A stretch of 12,284 nucleotides of DNA from Spirogloea muscicola (taxonomy: Eukaryota > Streptophyta > Zygnematophyceae > Spirogloeales > Spirogloeaceae). The notes under the pieces are model-generated. The model was not told where the DNA came from. It saw only the letters and a list, made by a program, of their open reading frames with translations, and searched no databases. The translations under genes and the position numbers were made by a program. Below, one piece after another: positions 1 to 8,185 of the stretch. The DNA is taken from NCBI GenBank assembly GCA_009602725.1, contig WELB01000259.1, positions 147,364 through 159,647 of the forward strand, read 5' to 3'. Position 1 is the stretch's first letter. Each line of letters begins with the position of its first letter.

Positions 1-31
1 GGCGGCGGCGGCGGCGCCGGCGGCGGCGGGG
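1..31 (+). repeat. GGC trinucleotide-rich run coding for polyglycine
   Basis: A nearly pure (GGC)n run with one GCC interruption. In the aspartate kinase frame it encodes glycines just before the conserved kinase start. It probably lies in the variable stretch between transit peptide and mature enzyme. Confidence 0.7.
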
Positions 32-3000
32 ACGGCCGGCCCCCGCCGCCGCTGTCGCACGTGATGAAGTTCGGGGGGTCGTCCATCGGGTCTGCGGACC
101 GCCTGCGGCACGCCGCGTCCCTGGTGTGCAGCACCCCGCCCCTCCACCCGCCCGTCGTCGTCCTCTCCGCCATGGGCAAGACCACCAACCGCCTCCTCCA
201 GGTCCGCCTCGTCGCCCCCCCCCTCTCCTCAGCTGCACAGCCCACTCCAGCCTCCCACTCTGCCGGACCTCACTCCTGCCCCGGCAAGCATGTGGGCGAA
301 AGCAGGCGGGAGAAGAGGCCACCCTCCACGGAGCGTCCAAGTCGGCCGCCTTCGCCGAGCTGGAGGCCATCCGCAGACTCCACCTCACGTGAGATGACGC
401 TCGGCCCGCAGAGCGCCAGGAGGAGCCCGCTGCTCCTTCCCCCCGCCCCCCTCAAAAGTAGTCACCCCCCCCTAAAACCGCACGCCTCTGGATCAGCCTT
501 GGGTGCCGCGTTGCCTCCCGCCCCTTGTCAGAGTCTCCGGCTTTCCACCCCCCTCCAACGCCAGGAGCAGAGGGAGCACCCTGCCTGCCAGGCAGAGATT
601 CACTGGCCATCAGCTGCGCCTCGGCCTGCATTGTGGGTGTCCAGCACAGCAGAGGAGCTCGGAGTGGATCCCGCTGTGGTTGCAGGTTCACCCCCTGCTT
701 GTGCCGCTCACCTTTGGCCTCTTGACCTTGCCTCTTCATTCCGAACCCCCGCAGCGCAGCTTTGCCCTTTCGCTTCGGGGCCTGGGATCTGCTCAGCCAT
801 GACTGCAAGCCTCACCCTTCCTCTATCGCATGCAGCCCTCCTGCTTCTCCGTGCAGCAGCTGAGCAATCTAGGCAGTCTAGAGCACCCACGGTGGTCGTT
901 GACCGCTTGGGGTTGAGGTTTAGTCCACAAGCCCTGAGCCCTGATTTCGCCTTCTTCCCCGCTATCTGGCCGACCAGCTCTGGTGTGCAGCAGCTGAGCA
1001 GTCTGGTGCAGCCATTTCCAGCAGTCTGGGCCACTGCCCCTCTTCTCTGCTGGCGCTGATGCCAGGCCTGTGATGCTGGCCCCAGGCCTCCTTGTGGAGC
1101 TCGGACAGCTGCTGACGGGCATTGCGCTGATGAAGGAGCTCACTTTGCGCACCAAGGACTACCTGGTGTCGTTTGGGGAGCGCCTCTCCACCCGCCTCTT
1201 TGCCGCTTATCTCAACAGATGCGGTGTCAGAGCGCGCCAGGTTGGCTTGTACCCCTGCACACACTTGTGCCACCGTTGGGGCACTTGAGCTGTTCGACAT
1301 GCTCCGTCTCTGACATGAGCCCTGCTGCTACTTAGGCGAGATCGCTATGATGGAGGGGTCCTGACTCAAAGACCCTAGCCCTAGATTTCAGGTTCCTGCT
1401 TGCTAGCTGCAAATTTTGAGTTGCTGGGGCAAGATATGGCGCCTGTCCTGTTGAGGCAGTCCAATCTGCTGGCTGCTGGCTGGCTCCTGAGGGGTGCTAT
1501 GCATATTGCGCTGTTTGCTGCACAGTATGACGCCTTTGACATTGGGTTCAGTACGACGGACGAGTTCACGAATGCCGACATTCTTGATGTCACGTATGCG
1601 CAAGTGGCGAGCGTGCTGCAAGCAGACTGGTGCAGAGATGCTGCCCTGCCCGTGGTTACGGGCTTCCTGGGCAGGGTGCACCCTGCGCGCTGTACCTAGA
1701 GCTTGTCCCTTGCTTGTTCAGTTGCATTGTAGCCAGCTAGCCTGCCAGGGAGGAATGAGCGGCAGGTTGATGCTGGGCCAAGCGGGACCGATGGCTTGCC
1801 TTCCACGGCGTGCCTTTCTCCAACCCTGCCAAGGTGGTCTTGTGCACGTGCAGGGGTGTAAGACGGGAGCCACTACCACGCTGGGCAGGGGAGGCAGCGA
1901 CCTGACTGCTACTGCCATCGGCAAGGCTCTGGGGCTGCAAGAAGTGCAGGTGCATGAAGGGCTGTGCATGGGGGCTTTGGCAGTCGGCTGCAGATCTTGC
2001 TTGTGGTCGATCGCCTGCCTCGTGGGTTCCCTTTTCCGAAGTTAAGGAGCTGGAGTAGCTGCAGTTGCTAAGAGGAATTTACTTCTTGCCCAGTGCCTGG
2101 ACCGAATGGCTGGGATAGGCCTTGGTTTGCAGCACTTACGATGGGAACCATGACCACAGGCTTTGCTCTCTCTTCTGTGTGCCCAGGTCTGGAAGGATGT
2201 CGATGGAGTGCTGACTTGCGACCCCTGCATTCATGATCGTGCATTTCCTGTCCCGCACCTTACTTTCGACGAGGCCGCAGAGCTTGCTTACTTTGGAGCC
2301 CAGGTCCAAGATCAGGCTGTGAAGGCACCCAGTATTGGCAGCTCTCCTTGACAGCGACCAGCACGCGCTGTTGCTATGCTGACCAATGGCGTCATGGTGG
2401 CAGGTTCTGCATCCCCAGTCCATGCGGCCGGCTCGGGAAGCCAATGTGCCCGTGAGGGTCAAGAACTCATACAACCCCCAGGCGCCTGGCACTCTTATCA
2501 CCCGTGAACGGGACCTCAGCCAGGTGGGGCTTGAAGACACTAGCCACCTCGAGCTGGTGGCAAGGAGCTGGGCACCTGACCTTGTCATCCTGCTGCGTGA
2601 ACTCTGGCGCAGGCGCTGCTCACGAGCATTGTGCTGAAGTCAGACGTGACTTTGCTGGACATTGTAAGTCTACGCATGCTCGGCCAGATTGGGTTCCTGG
2701 CCAAGGTGTTCACCACCTTCGAGACCCTCGGCATATCAGTGGACGTGGTTGCCACCAGTGAAGTCAGCATCTCGCTAACGCTGGATCCTGCCAAGCTTTG
2801 GAGCCGCGAGCTCATCCAGCTGGTGAAATTGCTTTTCCAGCATCGTCAGCTCCTCTTGCATGTCCTTGGTGATTTTATCTGAAAGTTCTTGTAAGTGTGA
2901 TGCCCGCAGCTTTGTGTTGCTTCATGCAAGTGTGTGCATGTCGTGTATCCAAGGTGTTTGAAGATGGGCAGTCGAGGTGCGTAGCCAAGCTGGACCAGCA

Positions 3001-3631
3001 AGCTGATGTCCCTCTCTCCATCACCACAGGAGTTGGACCGGATGAAAGAGGAGCTGTCAAAGATTGCAGTAGTGAAGCTTCTCCAGAAGCGGTCCATCAT
3101 ATCTCTGATTGGCAATGTGCAGCGAGCTTCTCTGATCCTGGAGAAGGTAGGCAGGCACCTGTTACTCGCTTCCACCATCTGTGGGCTTAAGGCGGACATA
3201 CAGTGGTCCAGAGTCAGCAGCTGCGCATTGCTGCTATCACATGTGGACGTAAGCAACTGCAGCTATGGGGGGCGGCAATACCTGCGTCTACTTTGGTCTT
3301 GTAGTGACTGCCTTCTGTGGCGGAACTCTACCTGTGTGCACTGCCATGGCAGGCTTTTCGAGTGTTCAGGGAGGCAGGCATCAATGTGCAGATGATCTCA
3401 CAGGGAGCTTCTAAGGTGATAATGATTTTCATTGGAGCCAAGGTTTACGGCCTTCTATGCATGAAGCGCGCAGGTTCAAGTTGCACTTGATGTGCAGTGC
3501 AGCGCTGTTTGCTGCTGAATGTTTTCCCATCGCTCTCGTGAGGGCAGGTGAACATCTCATTGGTGGTGGACGATCGCGACGGTCCTCGCTTGGTGCGGCT
3601 GCTACATCAGGAATTCTTTGAGCAGCACTAG
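1..3631 (+). CDS. AK: Monofunctional aspartate kinase, plastid type (12 exons, 5' partial)
   Basis: Phosphorylates aspartate, the first step to Lys, Thr, Met and Ile, in the plastid. Exons: 1-201, 306-388, 645-685, 1086-1240, 1526-1675, 1854-1949, 2187-2303, 2404-2523, 2613-2822, 3030-3146, 3353-3415, 3548-3631. All introns are GT-AG and phases agree, giving 478 residues before TAG. Seen: kinase signature KFGGSS (residues 23-28), VLSAMGKTTN, MKELTLRTKDYLVSFGE, TTDEFTNADIL, GRGGSDLTATAIGKALGL (from about 221), VWKDVDGVLTCDP, FDEAAELAYFGAQVLHP, RVKNSYNP. Two ACT regulatory domains follow: about 333-385 (GFLAKVFTTFETLGISVDVV) and about 405-478 (SIISLIGNVQ, INVQMISQGASKVNISLVV). It stops after ACT2, so there is no homoserine dehydrogenase fusion; family knowledge suggests lysine-sensitive feedback control. 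The frame is open to base 1 through a glycine-rich stretch; the first ATG (64) begins inside the conserved VMKFGG block, so the transit peptide and true start are probably off the window. Confidence 0.95.
851..1007 (+). repeat. Short direct repeat in aspartate kinase intron 3
   Basis: Intron 3 (686-1085, 400 bases) is the longest of this gene. It holds two near-identical copies of GTGCAGCAGCTGAGCA followed by (A/G)TCT and GG, starting at about 851 and 985. Nothing else recognisable is seen in the intron. Confidence 0.6.
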
Positions 3632-3923
3632 ATGCTGGTTTGGCCAGAACTTAGGAGCATGGAGCTCCGCAACATGCATTCACATGCAGCCAACATGTCA
3701 TTAAAGGCAAATTGCCTGGTCATCAGGTCCCAAGACGTACGTGTTGTACGAGTGTGAATGGAGGGTGGAGGGCTGTGCACAGGCTTGACATGCAGGCACT
3801 GAGGAGCAACGCGTGATCGTTCTCAACGATGGCCCAGCAGGCCCAGTCAGTGGAAGACCTCAGGCCAGAAGTCAGGGCCTGGGCCTACTACTGAAGAATG
3901 GTGGCAACCCACAAGCAAAGGTG
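3632..3923. other. Intergenic stretch downstream of aspartate kinase
   Basis: No gene or repeat recognised. It should contain the 3' UTR of the kinase gene. I see no clear TGTAA, the usual chlorophyte polyadenylation signal, nor AATAAA after the stop. Confidence 0.5.
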
Positions 3924-3995
3924 TCAAGCTGCCGCAGAGTCTTCCTGGTGTTGCTCGACCAGGTGAGGCGCCAGAGCCGCCTGGTGCGGGGGAGT

Positions 3996-4452
3996 TCACG
4001 CAGGTGCAAGGTCCTCATAGGGGAGCACAGCACCGACCGTAGCCAGCGCTGCTTCGAGGGCCTCTGCGGTGGATGCCGTCGGCTTCAAGTCCGATACTGG
4101 ATGGAGCGGCAGCGTTGTTGCGGGGGAGGTCGGAGGCAGCTTGGGGCTGGGGCCAGGGCTGGCGTCGGCGGCGGGGTTGATGCGGCTGGTGGGCGACAGC
4201 GCGGGGTACTTGTCGGCACCGGACACGGCCGGGCTGTCGCCGCCGTGGCTCAGGTGCTCCAGCGCGTCCAGCACCTGCGACGAGCCGTGGTGGCGCCGCC
4301 CCTCGGCCAGCCCGGCTTCCAGGCCGGCGGCGGCCGCGCCGCCAGCGCCAGGCGGCCGGAGAAAAAAAAAANACGGCCGCGGCGGCGTCGGTGCCCACCT
4401 GGCGCACGGCCGCCTCCACGTCGCGCTCGCGGGGCAGCGCCGCCGCCGCCAT
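3996..4452 (-). CDS. Unrecognised small protein gene, two-exon model (uncertain)
   Basis: I do not recognise this protein. ATG at 4452-4450 opens exon 1 (4399-4452), which ends ...AAVRQ before a GTGGGC donor. The intron (4275-4398) holds a poly-T run and ends in CAG, and exon 2 (3996-4274) continues in phase 0. The joined protein has about 110 residues: a short basic/acidic N-terminus, a predicted helix across the splice (DVEAAVRQVLDALEHLSHGG), a long Pro/Ser/Ala-rich linker, then a second helix-like part (AEALEAALATVGAVLPYEDL). It stops at TGA (3998-3996), but the same frame stays open for 23 codons beyond it, to TGA at 3926-3924 (TPPHQAALAPHLVEQHQEDS...). A GC/GTGAAC donor overlaps the first stop and could instead start an intron. 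Support is frame plus splice signals plus a protein-like composition; a pseudogene or a 5' gene fragment is possible. Confidence 0.35.
4362..4372. other. A10 homopolymer ending in an undetermined base
   Basis: Ten A residues are followed by N at 4372, inside a very GC-rich stretch. On the minus strand this is a T run inside the proposed intron of the unknown gene. The length of the run is probably unreliable, and any reading frame drawn straight across it should be distrusted. Confidence 0.9.
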
Positions 4453-4608
4453 GCGGGGGGGAGGCGAGGGGCGGCCTGCCAGTCGATGCACGGCAGTGGC
4501 GGGGAAGGGAGGAGCCTTGTTGTTTGTGCCGTCCAAGGCGGCGAGGGCTGGGAAACGCAAGCCCCCCGCCGTGAGGGGGAGACGGCTTTGCTGGTGCTTC
4601 CCAGGAAG

Positions 4609-4632
4609 AAGTGGCACTCCCAATGGGGCCAG
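4609..4632 (-). mobile_element. Fragment of a family-A LINE 3' end
   Basis: Read on the minus strand it carries CCCCATTGGGAGTGCCACTTC. This matches the extreme 3' end of element A1 (about 4805-4825), which has TAC where this copy has TGC. Only this small block is recognisable. Confidence 0.45.
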
Positions 4633-4664
4633 GCGCTTGTCCGAGCCAGCTGGTGGAGGTTCCT

Positions 4665-4720
4665 CCTGTGCTTGTTTTCCTTAGCGCTTCCCCTGGCTCC
4701 CTTCTCGTACTTTGTCCATC
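4665..4720 (+). mobile_element. Family-A LINE 3' UTR fragment, cut off before its hairpin
   Basis: The stretch from CTGTGCTTGTTTTCC to CTCGTACTTTGTCCATC matches the 3' UTRs that follow family-A stop codons at 6179 and 7102, where it likewise runs through a CTTGTGCTT block and ends in a GT(T/C)CATTC-like block. In complete copies the GGGCTGG hairpin follows about 5-12 bases later; here family-B coding sequence begins instead at about 4721. Confidence 0.6.
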
Positions 4721-4804
4721 CTACGGCTACGGAGTGGCCTTCCCTCCTCCATCGCCTGGCACTGCATGTTGATGCCCGCCGACGTAGTCGGGCGGGTAGC
4801 TTGG
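4721..4804 (+). mobile_element. LINE family B, copy B1, left part
   Basis: The plus-strand frame reads WPSLLHRLALHVDARRRSR then AGSL, close to WSSLIQHLARLVDARRRSR then GGSL in copy B2 (about 6480-6550). It stops abruptly at AGCTTGG, where the inverted family-A copy A1 begins. The missing continuation resumes at 5262. It is the C-terminal end of a non-LTR retrotransposon reverse-transcriptase protein, 5'-truncated and dead. Confidence 0.7.
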
Positions 4805-5261
4805 AAGTGGTACTCCCAATGGGGGCAAGGGCTGCGAAAAGCCAGCCCAAAAGTATGGACAAAGGTTCGAAGGGGCCTAAGAGCGTTGAGCAGCTACAAA
4901 GGGGCCTGAGGATGCGATGGGGAAAACAGGGGGAGGATGGATCACTCAGTAATTACGAGTGAGGAGCCTCAGATCCGACAGACTAGCTGCCGGGAAGCTA
5001 TCACCCTGACGAAAGCCAGAGGCCGCAGCAAGAGCACGGCCAGCACGCAGATGCAGAGCGTGGGCCATGGACCGCTGGAGGGACACTGACAATCTCATCC
5101 GGTATACCTGAGCCCACGAGCCAGCTGCATTGAAGGCAGCCGGTTCGCCGCGCCGGCGGGATACAGCACGCGCGAGCCTGGCCAGTAGGTCGAGCCACTG
5201 GGACCCGAGAGCCCCGTGCACGTCCACTGCCAGGGGAATGAATTCATCTGAATTCATCTGG
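4805..5261 (-). mobile_element. LINE family A, copy A1, inserted in B1 in inverse orientation
   Basis: Coding remnant 5261-4946 on the minus strand, then a 3' UTR to about 4805. Protein: DEFIPLAVDVHGALGSQW, then LLARLARAVSRRRGEP, then VYRMRLSVSLQRSMAHAL, ending LSDLRLLTRNY and TGA (4948-4946). The pattern PLAV..hG..G followed by RLSV.LQR..A is, from memory of the family, that of the C-terminus of LINE ORF2 proteins. The 3' UTR has the conserved TTTGTCCAT block and a GGGCTG/CAGCCC hairpin (4829-4848). The element is strongly 5'-truncated: reverse transcriptase and endonuclease domains are absent. Confidence 0.75.
5241..5260. repeat. Two tandem copies of a 10-bp unit at the A1 5' junction
   Basis: AATTCATCTG occurs twice in a row. 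It sits exactly at the 5' (truncated) end of the inverted A1 copy, next to the resumed B1 sequence. Short duplications of this sort are common at LINE 5' junctions; that interpretation is inference. Confidence 0.8.
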
Positions 5262-5553
5262 GCCATTCCAGCGTCCCGCAAGCCATCGTTGCATGCTACA
5301 GAATGCGGCTATCATTGAGTCTGCAGCGCTCCCAGGCACTCGCGATTCACCAGCGTGCTGGTCGTGCACTAGCCCAGGCTAGTGGCTTCCGTGGTGGTGG
5401 TTTGGCGCCTCAGTATAGCTTGTCAGATATGCATGTGCTCACTCGGGGATATTTAGTGTCCCCCATAGCCAGCTCATTACCCAGTTAACAGGACATCTGT
5501 AAGGCTAGAACTCGCCTCCCTTTCAATTTCATGCGCACCGCGCGCCTTCTTCT
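5262..5553 (+). mobile_element. LINE family B, copy B1, right part with 3' tail
   Basis: Starts at GCCATTCCAGC, exactly where the left part (ending 4804) broke off, and continues the frame: GHSSVPQAIVACYRMRLSLS, LQRSQALAIHQRAGRALAQA, SLSDMHVLTRGY. The terminal codon seen as TAA in copy B2 is TTA here, so the natural stop is lost. The noncoding tail ends with CTCCCTTTCAATTTCATGCG and GCGCGCCTTCTTCTT (about 5516-5553), shared with copy B2. A TGTAA, the usual green-algal polyadenylation signal, lies at about 5490. Confidence 0.75.
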
Positions 5554-5556
5554 TCC

Positions 5557-5735
5557 AGTAGAGCGATCGGGCAGAGCCCAAATTCTTTCTGCAGAGCCCA
5601 GGGGGCGAGGGCTGGGAAAGAAAAAAGAAGAAAGTGCTCGCCCATTGAGAATAGGGGCTGGAACAACCAGCCCGAAAAAGAATGAACAGAGTACGAGAAG
5701 GGGGCCAGGGAAAGAAAGCCCGCCGAGCAGGGGAC
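5557..5735 (-). mobile_element. Family-A LINE 3' UTR, inverse orientation, no coding part
   Basis: Read on the minus strand: TTCTCGTACTCTGTTCATTC, then the hairpin GGGCTGG-TTGTT-CCAGCCC (5673-5655), then ATGGGCGAGCACTTTCTTC. This is colinear with the 3' UTR of A3 (7103-7240). No coding remnant precedes it. Confidence 0.65.
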
Positions 5736-5924
5736 ACGGCTCTGCCGATGCTTGACGTTCAAGCCAGGCGGGGGTGTTCTCGTTCAGACGCGCGCAACCA
5801 CGTCAACGGAGCCCCAGGCTGGGCAACAGGGAGGGGTGGAGCGCAGCCGGCTGGCCCGGGAACGTGGCTCGGGCCGGGCCCGCCGAGCCGACCTCCACGG
5901 CGCCCGCCCGCCCCCTTGTCGGGC

Positions 5925-6263
5925 GACGTCTATCTGCTCAACCAGCTCTCAGGCCACGCCATTGTCCGCCGCTTCCATGGGGAGCCGGTGGACTTCCATG
6001 CAGCCGGGTCGCTAGCGCAGGTGTACCGCATGCGCTTCGCCGTCTCGCTGCAGAGGTCTATGGCCCGCGCGTGCCTGCGTGCCGGCAGAGCCCTCGCTGC
6101 TGCCTCTGGCTCTGGCCAGGGGACCCGCTTCCAGGAACCCAGTCTCTCTGACCTGAGGCTGCTTAGAAGGGGTTACTGAGTGCTTCGTAGCTGCTTACTT
6201 TCTTCTTGTGCTTAGTTTTTCGTACTGCTTCCCCTGGCCCCTTCTCGTCCTCTGTTCATTCGT
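5925..6263 (+). mobile_element. LINE family A, copy A2, coding end and start of 3' UTR
   Basis: The frame ends at TGA 6177-6179 and reads HAIVRRFHGEP, DFHAAGSLAQVYRMRFAVSL, QRSMARACLRAGRALAAA, SLSDLRLLRRGY, aligning with A1 over about 75 residues. Similarity upstream of about 5925 is unclear. The 3' UTR (6180-6263) matches that of A3 until the TTCATTCGT block, where copy B2 interrupts it. The rest of the UTR, with its hairpin, resumes at about 6886. Confidence 0.75.
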
Positions 6264-6885
6264 CTGGACGTGGTCGCTACCCCGCGGGGCGGTGGGCCTC
6301 GTCTGCTCTTGGACGTGGTACTGATCAACGCATACAAGGCTGGCGCACCCACGTCAACCGTATCTGGCTGGGCCACGTCCAGCGCGGAGCGCAAGAAGGA
6401 GCGGCACTACCATGACCATCCCCAAGGGGACCATCTTTACCCGTGTGCCATGCATATCTACGGAGGCTACGGCGTGAAATGGTCCTCCCTGATCCAGCAT
6501 CTGGCCCGGCTGGTTGATGCGCGTCGTCGAAGTCGGGGGGGCAGCTTGGGCCACTCCAGCATTCCGCAGGCCTTAGTTGCATACTATAGAATGTGGCTCT
6601 CGCTTAGTTTGCAGCGCTCGCAAGCATTGGCTCTTCATCAACGTGCAGGGCGCGCTCTAAGTCAGGCCTCCGGCTTTCGCGGCGGCGCTCCAGCTCCCCA
6701 AGTTAGCTTGTCAGATTTGTTTGTGCTCACCCGTGGGTACTAATGTCATCTTAGGTACCTTAGATTAGGTCTTCGTATTATGTAGCCTTGTTTAGTCTGC
6801 ACTCGACTCTGCCTGAACAATGTATTGGCTTGAATTGGCCTCCCTTTCAATTCATGCGCCCCGCGCGCCTTCTCTCTCACTCTCT
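6264..6885 (+). mobile_element. LINE family B, copy B2, inserted in the 3' UTR of A2
   Basis: The longest coding remnant of the cluster, ending at TAA 6741-6743. In order: LLLDVVLINAYKAG, an AERKKERHYHDHPQGDHLYP block, MHIYGGYGVKWSSLIQHLAR, VDARRRSR, PQALVAYYRMWLSLSLQRSQ, SLSDLFVLTRGY. The run of a DV..-type strand, AERxKxxHY, an aromatic-rich YP..hh.YG..G motif and RLSLxLQR is, by family knowledge, the C-terminal tail of LINE ORF2. The 3' tail holds the GCCTCCCTTTCAATTCATGC and CCGCGCGCCTTCT blocks (6838-6872). The upstream reverse transcriptase domain is missing. Confidence 0.75.
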
Positions 6886-6955
6886 TTGGGCTGGCATTTT
6901 CCAGCCCCTGTCCTGAATGGGCGAGCCCTTCTTCTTCTCTCTATCCGCCTGCTGG
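6886..6955 (+). mobile_element. Family-A LINE 3' UTR, second part of A2
   Basis: Begins with the hairpin GGGCTGG-CATTTT-CCAGCCC (6888-6907) and continues to ATGGGCGAGCCCTTCTTCTT, the order seen uninterrupted in A3 after its TTCATTCGT block. It therefore completes the UTR broken off at about 6263. Confidence 0.65.
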
Positions 6956-7034
6956 TTACTCTGACGTGCACTATTGACTCGAGGTAACTGAGAGGCTACT
7001 GAGAGCCCCCTAAAAGCGCGCCATTCTCTCCTTG

Positions 7035-7240
7035 CCATGGCCAGGTGACCCGCTTCCAGGAGCCAAGTTTCTTTAACTTGAGGCTGCTTAGCAGGGGTTA
7101 CTGAGAGCTTCGTAGCTGCTTAGTTTCTTCTTGTGCTTGTTTTTCGTAGTGCTTCCCCCGGCCCCTCCTCGCACTTTGTTCATTCGTTTTGGGGCTGGCC
7201 TATTCCAGCCCCTATCCTCTATGGGCGAGCCCTTCTTCCT
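7035..7240 (+). mobile_element. LINE family A, copy A3, last codons plus intact 3' UTR
   Basis: Only about 20 codons remain (TRFQEPSFFNLRLLSRGY, TGA at 7100-7102), very close to TRFQEPSLSDLRLLRRGY of A2. The 3' UTR is the best uninterrupted example: AGCTTCGTAGCTGCTTAGTT, GCACTTTGTTCATTCGTTTT, a perfect 8-bp hairpin GGGGCTGG-CCTATT-CCAGCCCC (7191-7212), then ATGGGCGAGCCCTTCTTCC. Confidence 0.7.
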
Positions 7241-7273
7241 TGCTGCTGTCTTCGCAGTTAGTATCTTGCTTTT

Positions 7274-7360
7274 TGCGCCATCCGGCCCCTCCCGACCTTG
7301 TACATTTTTTTGGGCTGGCCTCTCACAGCCACCAGTCAATCTGGAAGCGCTGTTCCCTTG
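7274..7360 (+). mobile_element. Decayed family-A LINE 3' UTR
   Basis: GGCCCCTCCCGACCTTGTAC followed by a T run and GGGCTGG...CAGCC (7312-7330) is colinear with the 3' UTR of A3 about 120 bases upstream. The second arm of the hairpin is degraded. No coding remnant precedes it. Confidence 0.5.
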
Positions 7361-7518
7361 TGCTTGCCATTGTGGCCTTTGTTTGTTTCAGATACACGAA
7401 GCTCCTTCCGAGACCCCGCCCGCCGCCCTCGTGCGCGCCCTGCCTGGCTGACCGCTGTCCCGCCCTTGTCCGCTCCTCCTGAGCTTGTACCTGGCTCAAT
7501 CCTCTGCTTCTGCTACAA

Positions 7519-7566
7519 CGCACGCAGAGAGAGGCGCGCGGGTGCGCATGAACTGAGAGGGAGGCC
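7519..7566 (-). mobile_element. Family-B LINE 3' tail, inverse orientation
   Basis: On the minus strand it reads GGCCTCCCTCTCAGTTCATG and then CGCACCCGCGCGCCTCTCTC, matching the tails of B2 (6838-6885) and B1 (5516-5553). No family-B coding sequence is recognised beside it. Confidence 0.55.
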
Positions 7567-7714
7567 ACGAGCAAACCAGTGACACTGTTTGCATAGGTTG
7601 CTCTTCGGGGTTGCGGGGTTGCTCTTCCTCCCCTCAGCTCATCTGACTTCCTACTGCTGACGGGGGTACTAAGGGCGCCCTGTCTGCCTTGCCTGTGGCT
7701 CCGTCATAGACACT

Positions 7715-7745
7715 TGTAGGTATCTGGCTGGCTTTCCACAGCCGA
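7715..7745. repeat. Isolated GGCTG/CAGCC hairpin related to the family-A UTR
   Basis: GGCTGGCTTTCCACAGCC (7726-7743) resembles the hairpins of A1 and of the remnant at 8227. The element is nearly palindromic, so orientation is unclear. Confidence 0.35.
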
Positions 7746-7775
7746 CTTTTTCATATCAGCAGCCGCTTTCTCTTG

Positions 7776-8095
7776 CATGGAAGCTGAATACCCCCTAGTC
7801 AGCAGCCGCAAGTGGGAGTAACTTGCGGCTGGAAAAGAGTCTCCCCGACGGGACTCAGAAGCAGCCAAAGCGCTGCTGTCCTGAAGTGCAACTGCAGGAG
7901 CCTGGGAATGCTGAAACGAAACCGAGAGCCGCATGCAGAACACCTGGGCAAGCGACCCGGCGTTACTAAAGCGGGGCAGCTCACCTTGCTGTCCAGACGA
8001 ATCATTGCTTGCCGTGCAAGCCGCTGCAGGAGGTCCGACCACCGACTGCCTAACACCCCATGCACGTCCACTGCCTGCGTCCACTGCCTGCGCCA
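7776..8095 (-). mobile_element. LINE family A, copy A4, frameshifted remnant
   Basis: Minus-strand pieces: QAVDVHGVLGSRWSDLLQRL (one frame, near 8090-8020), then in another frame NAGSLAQVFCMRLSVSFQHS, then DSFPAASYSHLRLLTRGY (near 7840-7780). The order matches A1 but at least one frameshift separates the blocks, and the terminal stop is replaced by TCA. Two copies of a 13-bp unit (CGTCCACTGCCTG, 8065-8090) lie at its 5' edge. Confidence 0.65.
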
Positions 8096-8185
8096 CAATC
8101 CATCCATTGCTGGCAGGGTTGGCAGCGTACCTGCGCTCTTCAACACCCGCAACCTCGCCAAACGCGTGCCCTGCCTTCTCCGCAG

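Noticed and set aside
61-1059. A long open frame on the plus strand starting at the kinase signature
   Set aside because: It reads through three introns. Only its first 47 codons and a short piece near 645-685 match aspartate kinase; the rest is composition-driven.
3813-4574. Plus-strand open frame of about 250 codons across the N
   Set aside because: Arg/Gly/Ala-rich antisense shadow of the GC-rich minus-strand gene candidate, with no recognisable domain, and it crosses the unreliable homopolymer.
3996-4862. Single uninterrupted minus-strand frame of 288 codons
   Set aside because: Its upstream half is LINE 3'-end sequence and it crosses the A10-N run. A start at 4452 with a spliced intron explains the data better.
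6838-7566. Inverted repeat pair (6838-6885 versus 7519-7566) as terminal repeats of a DNA transposon
   Set aside because: The same block is the 3' tail of family-B LINE copies (also at 5516-5553), and no transposase or target duplication is seen. Two opposite B tails explain it.
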